DNA of 64,000 nt from Porogramme epimiltina (Eukaryota; Basidiomycota; Agaricomycetes; Polyporales; Polyporaceae), in the NCBI GenBank assembly GCA_900155495.1, contig FTLJ01000081.1, forward strand, positions 1-64,000, in the 5' to 3' direction. This document shows, piece after piece, positions 1-10,950 of the stretch (its first letter is position 1; each line of letters begins with the position of its first letter). A program made the translations under genes and the position numbers. The notes under the pieces are model-generated. The model saw nothing but the letters and a program-made list of their open reading frames with translations, made no database searches and had not been told where the DNA came from.

Positions 1-109
1 AATACATCTTATTCCCATTTCAAATGGCTATATCCCATGCAACAGAGTATCACATTGATTTTTCCATTTGTAATGTTATTTAGATGGGAATTACATGAGA
101 TGACTCATC

Positions 110-2683
110 TCATGGATTATTGCCCCCGGTGTTGTGAACTTGGTCCGGGAGCTTGTCGTTTTCGGGCCACGTTGCAAACAGGTACACATTTGCCAAAACG
201 CGACCAAACGCCTGGTGAGTCTTCAAAAGTTTGGCCGTCTCGTCTGTCTTCGGCTCCGGCTCTGGTTCTGGATCAGCGAGTCTCATTTCTGGCACATCCG
301 ACAATATTTCGTTAACAAGTTGCGCAGTTATATCGACATGCTGAACCTGTGGATTTGGAGTACATAGGTCGGCGTCGTTGCTCTCGGAATCCGGGAGTTT
401 TCTCGGAATGTCCTCCCGTTGGTGGTCCACGTAGTGTGCTTTGAAGAGTTGCATGAGTCCATCAATGATGGTTTGAATCGGGTGACGCGGATCGTCTGGC
501 ACAGTGGACTCGTTCTCCGTGGCCTGAGCTTCAGGAGAAGAGAGGAGATGCCGAGTGCGCGGTAGAAGGAAAATAAGCGGTACGCCGCTTGGTTGGTAGA
601 TTAGTCCCATCTTCATCGCGGCTCGCTTCATCTGTCCACAGTAGAAACGGAGGTTCCGATCACGCCACGAGTCATTGAAGTACATCGATATGAACCCTTC
701 CACGTCCTGGCAAGTGCTTTGGAGGTACTTGCACGACTCGTAAACCAAAACGTGGAAGAGCGACTCCAGTTCGTCCGAAACCTCGATATTCCTCTCCGCG
801 TCATCGCAAGTCTTCACTGACATGAATTGCCAGGTCCCCTATACCGAACGTCAGTAAAACTCTTCGAACACGGTGTATCGGAAACCTACAACACGATCAT
901 TTTGGCGAGGCTCATCTTCCCGGTCGTCCCGGTGTTTACACAGCTCCCAATCGGTGAGGAGGCCAACGATCATGACGTTTCCCAACTCATCCTCAGCGCT
1001 ATATATGAGGATGTTGCCTGCGCTTATATCGCAATGCATGTACCCGGCTTCGTAGGCTTTCAGATGCGCTGGTCCGATGAATGTGGTCAGAGGGCGTCGA
1101 AAAGACAGGAAGGGAGTGGCGTACCGTAAAGGACATGTATGAGGATCATAACTAGTTCTCGACCATTCTTGAACGTGCTTAGTGGCTTCGCCACTTCCTT
1201 CACGACCATACGGTAATGTTTATGGCTCTTCAGGGGGCAGCGCTCTTCCTCGTCTGCATCGGGGAGTTGATCAGGGCCACCATCCGTTGCGTCGTATTCG
1301 GACGACACTGCGGACTCCGTGTCGGAGTTCCACTCGGCGGCGTGGGGCTCAGACAAGCTCCCATCTTCGGACATGGTCGGCTGGGCGGCGGACACGGTTG
1401 AATGCCCGGAAGATAAAGCTTTCTCGTCGACGGCCATATTCGACGTCTCATCTGTGTTTGAGTTCTTGTCTTCGTCCTTGGGGTCAGGATCGTCCTCAAC
1501 GATGTGCTGACCATCGCCTTCCTCGCCGGATTTCTGTTTGAACCAAATGTGTTTGCTGATCGTCGCTTGTTGTGGAACATCACCATGACAAACGAGATGA
1601 GGAATGGAAGGGACGTCCGCCGCATTGAGCTTCTCTAAAATTGCGCCTTCTTGTTTGACTCCCCCGTAGTCGATGCGCCAAGTATCCTTCAGGTACACGA
1701 ACGGACCATCTTCGTCCTCGACGTCGATAGCAATGTATCCCCGCGTGCCGCGACCGATCAACTTGGGTGATGCGAAATTTGGTCTTCCTACGAGAAAACA
1801 TCTCGCTCGGTCCTCTGTATTGACGGTCAGCTTCCAGCGCGGCCGCCCCCGAGCGACGTCGCGCGCGAATGCGGTACGTGCATCTTCCTGCACTGCGCGG
1901 CCATTACGGAGTAGGGGCCGTACCGCACGTGAGTTCATGAGCTTGTATTCTTTTGTCCCAGGTTCGATTCGGATAGCGGTAGGGTCGTGTCCACGAGCGA
2001 CAGGATCCAATCGGGAGAAACAGAACAAGAATCTGCCAAGGACGTACGGTCTGGCCTTGTAGTTGAACTTCTCTGTGATGAGTACACCCGCACGATCCCA
2101 GCGAGCTATGCGTGCCATTTCCCCGAAGATGATGATGGTGAAGAGGTGGGTGCGGTGCTGGCAGTCGAAGACGAGTTTGGCGGAGGAGAAGATGTGGTCA
2201 AGGTTGGCCGCACGACGGTGGTAGTCAGGGGAGCGGTTGTCGGTAAACGTGTCCTCGAAGGGGTCGTCTCGGACGGGATCCCTCATGAAAATGAACGAGA
2301 GCTCGATACGGGACCAGTCAGCCGCCTCTCCAACCTTAGGCAAGTGCCGCACAGGATACAAAGCTGCGTCCATCTTCTGCGCGGAAGCGTTTTCTTCGGC
2401 GGGAGTGGAGACGAAAGTCATGTCTTTTGATACGAGTGTGAGGCCCTGCCGTTTCTCCTTCATGCACTTGCTCTTGAATATTGATCCCAAAATCAGAGCT
2501 GAGCGCGAGGCGTAGACGAGGCCAGCGACTCACCAAGGCTCTATACGTGGCTTTTTCAGTGCCTTCAATTGGCACTTGATCTAAAAGACCAGTGAACCAT
2601 GGATCTTCGGGAACCTGGTCGCCGTATGGAACGTGATCCCGAAGCATTGCGTCGCTCGAGATGCGGACGTGCTTCTTGGTCAT
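110..2683 (-). CDS. FunK1 fungal-type protein kinase, copy 1
   Basis: This multi-exon gene encodes a fungal-type protein kinase (FunK1), a family expanded in Agaricomycetes whose substrates are mostly unknown. Exons read about 2683-2534, 2472-1133, a short catalytic exon near 1060-890, and 830-110. Visible motifs are the loop GRGTRGYIA, the lysine in VYLKDTWR, the catalytic segment HCDIS followed by GNILIY, and DWEL in place of DFG. The HRD arginine is replaced by cysteine. An acidic insert rich in D, E and S lies between the lobes. The ATG at 2683 was chosen because the protein then aligns with the copy at 41849. Compared with the other two copies, the C-terminus stops early after NDKLPDQV and lacks the usual basic tail ending KRQA. 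A Mutator-like element begins 239 bases upstream of the ATG. Activity is uncertain. Confidence 0.82.
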
Positions 2684-2912
2684 ATTGAATTTGAGGTCAA
2701 CGCGCGAATGTCGTGAACAGTGGCACGCTCGCAGTTTGAGCGCTGCTATTTGAAGATGGGATCGTGAGACGCTACCTCTCACAAGCACAGGGTGTAGTAG
2801 AATGGGACTTGCTGGTTGTGTCGGTTTGCAGTTAAGGCCTGCTAGAGGACGTGGCACGACGTCATGACAAACGCCTTTACTCATCTTATTTAGCGCTCAC
2901 AGCCGGGGACCG

Positions 2913-2921
2913 ATCAATTGC
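2913..2921. repeat. Left target-site duplication of the MULE
   Basis: The 9 bases ATCAATTGC directly precede the left inverted repeat and recur exactly after the right one. Before insertion the site read ...GGACCG-ATCAATTGC-CGGTAC... Confidence 0.93.
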
Positions 2922-3084
2922 ACTTGAGGTTAATCACCCAGCCCGTTTGTTCAGGTTTGAAACTCCGCTATGGCGCGATCAACTTATCTAATCAGCTGGA
3001 CTTTGCGCACGTCTGCGCCATCAATTAGGCGCCCCCAAGGGCGTTCAGGCTTGCTCAGGTGCGAGACGTGTTTCTCCTCGCGGG
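2922..3084 (+). repeat. Left terminal inverted repeat of the MULE
   Basis: This arm matches the reverse complement of 7458-7626. The match is nearly perfect through about 3058 and continues with small indels to about 3084. It contains the near-palindromic core GGCGCCCCCAAGGGCG. Confidence 0.92.
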
Positions 3085-3187
3085 TGAAGGACAATGCAGG
3101 CACGGCTCTAGGGAGGTAATACAGTAGCTATTTTATGGGCAGGAATCATGTAGAGGTACATAGATGCACAATGATTACCATTTCTAC

Positions 3188-6100
3188 CTAGTCTGATATC
3201 ACCTCAGCCTCAGGCTGATCCGGTGCTGCTGACCCCTCCATGGCCGTCCCTGATGAGGTCCCTTGCTTCGCCAATGTACTAGCATACTTATAACCAATCA
3301 TAGTGTTTGCTTCCCGGCCACGCCTTCCTGACGCATTTGTAACAGGCATGGTGCGGCGATTTTCGTGGGTGTCGACGGTCTCGACAAACTTGAAGGTGCC
3401 TTGCATTGCATTCAGTGCACGCCGTATGAAGCGGGGATCACGCTGGTCATGATCACGTTGCTGTTTGAGGATCTCCATTCCTCGCGCAAGGAGGCGCAGC
3501 CCCTTCTCGATTTCGTCGTCCTCCTCATTATCCAGCTGCAATTTTTTTAAAAAAAACTCGTCAATGTGGAAACCAGTGGTTATGATGCATCAAGCACTCA
3601 CCTCAAAGCCGGCACCACCACCTGCTTGTGTGCGCATCAAGCCGTCCCCACGGCCTGTGGGTGGTCCCTTTGCAGGCGACAACTGAATCTGTAATGAAAA
3701 TCAGTGCAACAAATAAAATATGTGAGCCAAAAATCGTACTGGGGAAGATGAGCGCTGTTTAATCCCTGGAGAAACCGGGGGGATTGTCTCTATGTCACTG
3801 GAGTTGTCATCTACGAGGATTGCTGCGTTGACAGAAGTACCATCAGGGGGAGATGGTGTTCTTGGACGGCGTTCTGCAGGCATGCGGGGAATCCAGGAAT
3901 GCGCAGCTGCAGGTTCTGGGGGATCTGCGCAAACACCGTTGATGGGAGGGGTGTAGAAGGGGGGGATGTGATACCGAACAACCTCGGGCCACCACGATGG
4001 AGGAGGGGATCCGACTGCCTGAACAAGGTGCTTGCAGAGGAGATATGCATGATATTTCTGAGCTCCGCAGTCGCATGTGAATTTCTTGACGTCTGTGATG
4101 TAAGATCCATGGATGGGAACTTGAAGAAGGTGATCCCAGGCACGCTTGAAGGCCTCGTTGAAATGCGGAAGGTTTGGTGCACGGGCTTGGGTTCTGTGAT
4201 CCATGAGGGCACGTTTGAGGGTCATGCGGTAGGTCGTGAGAGTGTCTGTTGCAATGACATGAACGACTTGGTCGATACGTGGGCGGTGATGGTTCCGAAG
4301 AGAAAACCTCTTGGTATTCCGCCACAGAGCTTCGACCATCATGGTGGTACGCTTGCATGGAATGGCCACCGGATATGCAGAACGAGCCCAGAGCTTCCAT
4401 CGATCACGAGAATACCAAGAGTTCCAGAGGTAAGCCCACACCTCTGATAAGTTGTTAGCCTCGCAGTGTCGGTACATCTCAGTCACAGCATCGCGGCGAA
4501 TATCTTCGTCAGATCGTGCCTGGCCATGTCGTTCAGGGAGAAGAGAATGCTGAGATGCATGCTTAGCAAACAGTCGAAGGATAGGAAGTCGATGCGAGGG
4601 TGGGCAGAACTGATAGTCAGGTCTACGGGGGCGCGGACCGGTCTCCTTGGGGTCGCTCGGTGCGTCCTTCTTGATATTCTTCTTATTAGCAGCAAAGCTC
4701 TTGACCTGTTTCCGGATGTCGTCCTCGATCTCATCCCAGTCCATGCCTTCTTCGTCTTCTTCCTCTGCTCTTCGACTCTGCTGACCCCAGTATGTGTCAT
4801 CGTCACTTTCCTCAAGCAGATCCTCTTCGGAATCACTATCTTCAGGAAGCGCAGTAGGTCCGGCACCTAGTGATGTAGTAGTACTTATATCGAAGTTACC
4901 ACCGGAGCTTGCGGCATCTCGTGCGCGTGAGAGCTGAGCCGCTGTGATGGTGATCTTCTGAAGGGAAGGCGTGATAGTTGACGGCCTTGATCCAATGAGA
5001 AGACGGACACGACGGAGGGGCTTCTCAGGAGGGAGCTTGATCTATATTCAGATGTAAATTTAGTAATCCATGTGCGAATGCTTGATATTTAGAGTGGCTC
5101 ACCTCTTGCGTCAGAGGAAGCTGCGCCTCAGGCACAAAGTCCGCACGTATGAATTCTAACTCACTCCGAGGTTCGTTAGGATCGTATGGGGCAGGGGAAT
5201 CTTTGGTCTTGGATAAACGCTGCTTCAGTGCGCGTAATGCATGCCAGAAACAGAGCTGGTGCTTAGATTGAGGCCACACAGCTCGCATCGCATTGATTTC
5301 GGACCAGTCCTTGTCGCTGAGGGTGAACTCTGGGCTTACACCTTGGTTTTTCAGTGCAGTAAGAAAGTGCTCAAGGACGGCTTGCTTCGCTCCAGGCCCG
5401 GCATCCTTGCTTGTGGAGACGAGCAGAAACGCAAGGGGTATACCAGAGCCTTTTGCATCTGCCACAGCACTGAATAGCTCGTAGTTGCTACCATTTGTGT
5501 TCCCTGAATTATAATTATGTGGTTAGAAAACCGTGCAGAAATGGAGCGGAGAGCTTACAGGTAGAGTCCATTGCCAGTTCTTGTGTCTTGGTTGCCCAGG
5601 CACGCATGAAGTCGTCCACTTGAAATGCGACAACTTCTGTGCCCTTGACAGATGGGAGATCCATCAAGGAGACGTTGTGTGTTTGACCTCGATCCTTCAG
5701 GTATGCCTTTGCAGACTTGAGAGGGTCGTTATCCAGTTGCCAATGATCCTTACTCATGATGTTCCAGTAGTAGTAGACCGCTTTCTCTCGGAAATTGATC
5801 TCGATGTCTTCAACACTCCGTTCTGATTGCTCCTGTTGGAGTATGTGTCGCCAAATCTAAATACATAAACCAGTGAGTCACTCATAAACCTTGAATCCAC
5901 TCCTGTAGGTAGTTACCTGACCGGGAGTTTGGTTTCCAGCCTTCTCGCGAATATATTCCTTCCAATGTTCCGGAATATCGCGATCTATATACCCAGGGTG
6001 TGTGTCCTTATGCTGCATCGTGATCTCAACTGTATCTGAGCCTGGGACGACTTTCAGGTGAAGCCATCCGTCGCAAGGAAAGCGTGGCATTCTTCGGGTC

Positions 6101-6788
6101 GCTCGAGCCTTGGTGTCTGGCTTAGAAACTTTGGCCTTGTGCTCCCGTTGGTCTGACTGGGCACAACTATAAGAGAACACTTGCCCTCCAGATTTGACGC
6201 GCTCCTTCTTCGCCTCGTAGCTTAACACACAGGATCAGGTGGGGAAATTAATTTTGTGGGCTTGGAGCACTTACTTCCAATGGAGGCTGAGAGAATCTCC
6301 TATGATCTTTGCCACTTCGTCTGCACGGTCTCTCGACGTCGCTGAGCCTTTTCCTGCCGTTCCGACGTCCACCACAGTGTGCATGTCTATCGGCTCATAC
6401 TGGTTGTCCAGGTCCACTGCTGTGTTGAGAAAGTCACTCAAGGATATGACTTCCAAGTGCCCCTTGGTCTTGCTATGCTCCCCTCCATCACTGTCCTGTT
6501 CTCTTGACCGCTTCTTTGCCTCCCTTCGTACTTTGGCACGCTCCATGCACACCTGACACACTGCTGTGCGTTCTCCTTTCCGCCCATTTGCCGAATTCCT
6601 TTGACGCTTCTGAAATGCTTCCTCGGGCTTCAACACTTCGCAAGTAGAGCATTTGAAAAGCTCAGGTTCGACGTCCGCTGATATAATAATTTAATGTGGT
6701 GTGGGCACACTTATATTCATTGCATACACTCACAGCAGTCGCCCGTATCACTGCAATTAGCAGTAGCTCCATTAGGAGGATCAGGCAT
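3188..6788 (-). CDS. MULE transposase with DDE domain and SWIM zinc finger
   Basis: This gene encodes the transposase of the surrounding element, expected to cut and join DNA at the inverted repeats. Exons can be joined in frame from the ATG at 6788 to the stop at 3188 through about seven introns with GT...AG ends. The N-terminus has paired cysteines (CSTC, CQVC) suggesting a small zinc module. A FLYWCH/FAR1-like region with PCDGWLHLKV follows. The catalytic core has aspartates in MDSTC and SDKDW, the LCFWHALRAL segment typical of MULEs, and a likely glutamate in MMVEALW. A SWIM finger reads CDCG...LLCKHL. The C-terminal part holds acidic and basic low-complexity stretches and a short coiled-coil-like segment. 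No stop or frameshift was seen in the joined exons. It is not a KDZ-type transposase. Confidence 0.88.
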
Positions 6789-7457
6789 GCTCAGGAATAT
6801 GAAGGGTAAGTGTGCATTAGATTGGCAGGCATCCTCGGAGAATTTTCATCCGTATCTCTGTTAGATCTGACATTTGCTTCCGCGAGCGTTGAGTACAGTG
6901 ACCTCATAAGGCACAGAAATGTGGCGTTGATGGCCTGCACGCGGGCCTGCTATTCACCCAGTGCTCAAGTATCCTCGGAAATTGCCGAAGGTCATCAAAC
7001 TACTCAAGCATCCACCTTGAATCTGCGATTTGCGTCTGTTCTGAGCTACCATACATGCACCTCAACTCCTATGTCTATACAAACAAAAAACTTGCATCCA
7101 GTGGCTAAAAATCCTTAAGGTTACTAGCTACAATAGTGGTGCGGTATATGGGCGCCTAATAAGCGCTCGACTGGCGGCACTAAGTGAATTCTTCGCTAAC
7201 TTCCCCATGCATGATACCCATCGAAACTTACTAATTATGCTCTATATATCATGCCGTATACATAGAAATTGGTTGCAAAGCTGCCAAGTCAATAGAGATA
7301 CAGGGAAGGTGAAGGTGAGCTATGGCACATTGAAGTCATGTGACTTACTCCGTGGACCAGTTCATACGCTACTTAAACTGTAGCAATAGACGAGTTATTC
7401 ACGCGATATATTATTAATCATCGCTCCATATAGTACCCGTATACATATATGCCTGTC

Positions 7458-7626
7458 CACGAGGAGAGAAATGCGTCTCGCACCCGAGCCTGAGCAAGTC
7501 TGAACGCCCTTGGGGGCGCCTAATTGATGGCGCAGACGTGCGCAAAGTCCAGCTGATTAGATAAATTGATCGCGCCATAGCGGAGTTTCAAACCTGAACA
7601 AAAGGGCTGGGTGATTAACCTCAAGT
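7458..7626 (-). repeat. Right terminal inverted repeat of the MULE
   Basis: This arm is the inverted partner of 2922-3084. The outermost bases read GGTGATTAACCTCAAGT at the right end. It is slightly longer than the left arm because of small insertions near its inner edge. Confidence 0.92.
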
Positions 7627-7635
7627 ATCAATTGC
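7627..7635. repeat. Right target-site duplication of the MULE
   Basis: This is a direct copy of ATCAATTGC, identical to 2913-2921, immediately after the right inverted repeat. Confidence 0.93.
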
Positions 7636-8086
7636 CGGTACGGTCTCCACGCTGTCGTTATGTAGCCTCGACACAAATGAACTTGGCTCATGGGTGTCCA
7701 CGCCAGAATCTCTTAATGATGGTTCATAGGGGGAGCTAAGTGGGCATGTAACGGGAATTCTTCGTGACGTAATGCCCTCAGTCAAAAAGTCTACAGTGAC
7801 TTTTCCAAACGTCACTAGTCAAACCACCATATTCAACGTGCATTCAAACTGAGCAAAAGAAAAGTGGCTTGTTGATTACATACAGGAGCAAACGGGGTTG
7901 CAGAAAGTTATCACCGAGAGTACAGACGTATGAAGTAGATCATGCAGAACGAGAGGAGGAGCTTGAAGAGCCCTAATGAAGATGTCCGAGTGGAGGAAGT
8001 GATCATGACGGCATGTTGAGGAGCGACCGAAGTTCGAACCAGACGTACGTATAACACGACACGTGCGATGGAGAGTGAAAATCGAC
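7636..8086. other. Spacer between the MULE and FunK1 copy 2
   Basis: This stretch of about 450 bases is the original flank of the MULE target site and the 3' side of FunK1 copy 2. Only short open frames occur, and none resembles a known protein. Confidence 0.5.
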
Positions 8087-10542
8087 TCATGCTTGACGCT
8101 TGAGTTTTGGCTCATCTTCCTCCGCTAGCCCCGCTACTAGGTCTTCCTTTGTGACTTTCGCAGCACGTTTCCTAGCGCCGAAAGTTGGGTCGACTCGGTC
8201 TGGAAGCTTGTCGTTGGGGTCCCAAATGGACTCTTTGTCGTAGTGAGCGAAGAGGATGGCAGCGAACGCCGTGTGGGTCTTCAGGGCCATGTCATTATCA
8301 GTTGTCGCCGCCCGAGGAGCCACAGCGACATCTTGCGCGCGGGCAATAGAAGAAAAGACCTTGATGTATGTTGCTCTGGCTGCACGATCGTAGTCGTCAT
8401 AATCATCAGAATCATCATCCCGCTCGGCCTCCTTCTCCACGGTGTCGGCATTGAGCACAGACGAGGCCACCCCCTCGGACACAACGTGGTCGATGTAATG
8501 GTGTCTAAAGAGGCGGAGTAGACGTTGGAGGATAGCTTGAATCGGATGCCACTTGTCCCCTGGGACTGCCTTCTCTCCTTCCACGGATTCACTAGACGTG
8601 GGCAGGGCTCCATCGCTCTGACAAGGAGGTTGAGCGGACTCCGTTCGTGTTCGTGATGGAAGTGGGCGATACGCTCTTGTGTCTGACCGAAGGAACAGGA
8701 GCGCACCCCCATCAGGACGGGTGATCGTCCCGGACGTCATCGACGATCTCTTCAGCTGCCCACAGTAGAACTCGAATTTGCTTCTGTGTGATCCATTGAA
8801 GTACGCGGACACGAACCCTTCAACCGACGACAGATTGCTCTTGATGTACCTGCTGGCCTCGTACACCAAGACATGCAGTACTGATTCCAGCTCGTCTGAC
8901 AGCTCGATCTCCTTCTTACCGTCGTCGAGCGCTTTGACCGACATGAATTGCCACGTACCCTGCCACATTTGTCAGAACATGATTTATACCATTAACAATA
9001 GAAATTACCATGCGATTTGGCTGACGTGGCCCCTTGTCGCGATCGTCGAGCCGCGTGCACAGCTCCCAGTCACACAGGAGACCTTTGCGGACAGTCATCC
9101 CCTTCACTCTTGTCGTGTAGATAAGAATGTTCCCGACACTGATATCCCCGTGGACATATCCCGCTTTGTAGGCAGCTTCGTGTGCTTCATTGCGCAGCGT
9201 TGCATTAGTTCGGCAGAGTAGCCAGCATATAGTAATTGTGCTCACCGCGAAGAATGTGTACAAGCATCTTGATAAGCTCCCTGCCGTTCGTAAACGAATC
9301 CAGTGGCTCGGCTACTTCCCTTACCACCATCCTGTAGTGCCTGTGCGCCTTCAGCGGGCATGGATCCACCGCCTCGTCGTCCGCCTCCCCTGCGCTCTCC
9401 TGGGCATGGAGTTTGCGCCAGACCTTGTCAGTGACTGTCGCTTGTTCGGGGACATCACCGTGGCAGACGAGTGTAGGAATGTATGGAACCTTAGCAGCAT
9501 TCAGGGAAGAAAGGATCCACCCTTCTTGCTGAAGACGGGGGTCGTCGATGCGCCACACGTCTTTCAGGTACACGAAGGGTCCAGCGGGATCCGCCACGTC
9601 AATGGCGATGTAGCCCCTGGTACCTCGACCGGCCAGAGAGGACGAAGAGAAGTTGGGCTCGCCCACGATGAAATCCCTTGGGCCGTCGATCGTGTTCACG
9701 GTGAGCTTGAATCGCCACCGAGGATCGTCTATCGAGTCCGCGAATGCCTCGCGGATGTCCTCGTCAGCCTCGTTCCCCTCCTCATCAAGGCGGGGATTGT
9801 TGGCACGACTCCGCATGACGTCGTAGTGAGGGCTGGAAGCAGCGATTGGGACAGCACTGGGGTCATAGCCACGGTCTGTGGCATCGAGGCGCGTATAGCA
9901 ATATAGGAACTTGGCGAGAGTGGTCTCTGTCTTGTAGTTGAACCTCTCGGTGTAGAGGGCGCCAGAGCGATCCCAGCGGACGATGCGGGCCATGGTACCG
10001 AGGATGACAACAGTGTAGTGGTGGGTACGGTGTTGGTGGTCAAACACCAGCTTTGCGGAGGACATGATCCGGTCGAAGTTTCTTTTCCGGTAGTTGGCCG
10101 CACGGAAGTCACCATCTTCAGTATCGTCGAAGGGGTCGTCAGCCTCCGTCATGTCATGAAACTCAAAGGAGAACTCAACACGAGACCAGTTGACTGAGCC
10201 AGTCGCGGTCGGCGCATACTTCTCCAAGTAGATGGCGGAGTGCATCTTCTCCCTCGTGCGCTCTTCTAGATTTGCCTTGTGTCGAATGTTGACAAGTTTC
10301 ATCGTAGAGGGAATGCGATTCCCGTGATTGATAACCTTCTCCTGAGAGTGAAATGGTCAGAGCGCTACCTAGGGGAGTTTGGGCCAGCCACTCACCATAT
10401 ACCCGAACAGTTTCGCCTCCGAGGGGTTTTTGGGTACTTTGTCGAACCAGCTCACGAAGTATACATCAGACGGAACAGGTCCATTGTAACCAACGTGATT
10501 AGAGAGCATGTCTCTGGTCGAGACGAGTACCCGCCGTACCAT
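8087..10542 (-). CDS. FunK1 fungal-type protein kinase, copy 2
   Basis: This is a second FunK1 kinase gene. Exon 1 begins at the ATG at 10542 and ends after ...KLFGYM. An intron starting GTGAGT leads to the main exon beginning EKVINHGN. Later introns interrupt the frame after HILRG and after PRQPNR, at the same places as in the copy at 41849. Motifs are GRGTRGYIA, VYLKDVWR, a catalytic segment HGDIS with NILIY, and CDWELC. The HRD arginine is replaced by glycine. The C-terminus ends in the basic tail KLKRQA. An in-frame TAA lies just before the ATG, so the first ~45 residues present in copy 3 are missing. The two copies are clearly close paralogues. A short repeat shared with 17387 lies about 300 bases upstream. 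Confidence 0.86.
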
Positions 10543-10841
10543 ATTTTACTTTCGGTAGGGTAAACTGTTCTTGGTATCACTCAATGAGAAACAGTCCTAT
10601 ACACGACATGGATCAGATGAAGCAGAAACTCACAGCAGTGGCTGGCCGTTTGAACGTTTTGCGTCTTGACTCGAAGTTGTGTAGGGTTGAAGTAGCACGT
10701 TGGCTTATCAAAGTTATGGTTCATGCACGGAAGTATGTTCAGAAGATATTGCAACACGAAAATCTAGGGCACAATGCGGTGGGAGCAGATACAAATGTGG
10801 AGTGGTCAGGACACGGTTGAATTCAGCGCAGTTCGTGACGC

Positions 10842-10950
10842 GGAGCGCTCATTCAACGCTCTTATTATGGCACGTGCGCTTACACCGGCATCTTGCCGGC
10901 ACGCTCCTTTGTAAAGTCGGTTACATCATCACGCCCACTCCGACTACGGC
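10842..10950 (+). repeat. Short dispersed repeat, copy A
   Basis: This segment of about 100 bases matches 17387-17475, sharing the blocks GGAGCGCT.ATTCAA, CTCTTAT and AAGTCGGTTACATCATC. The middle forms a hairpin, CCGGCA-TCT-TGCCGG. It sits upstream of the minus-strand FunK1 copy 2. Its nature is unknown. Confidence 0.7.

Larger units (their letters stand above)
2922..7626. mobile_element. Complete Mutator-like DNA transposon (MULE), 4.7 kb
   Basis: The element starts with ACTTGAGGTTAATCACCC and ends with its reverse complement. It is flanked by a perfect 9 bp direct duplication, ATCAATTGC, at 2913-2921 and 7627-7635. The arms are nearly identical over the first ~137 bases, with about three differences, and remain similar to about 165 bases. 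A single minus-strand gene fills the interior and encodes a MULE-type transposase with a SWIM zinc finger. A 9 bp duplication, long inverted repeats and this protein type are the standard signature of Mutator-like elements. The similar arms, intact duplication and open coding exons suggest a fairly recent insertion that may still be autonomous. Confidence 0.93.

Noticed and set aside
3188..6788. KDZ-type transposase as an alternative identity for the transposon gene
   Set aside because: The SWIM finger, the FWHALRAL segment, long inverted repeats and 9 bp duplication all point to a Mutator-like element.
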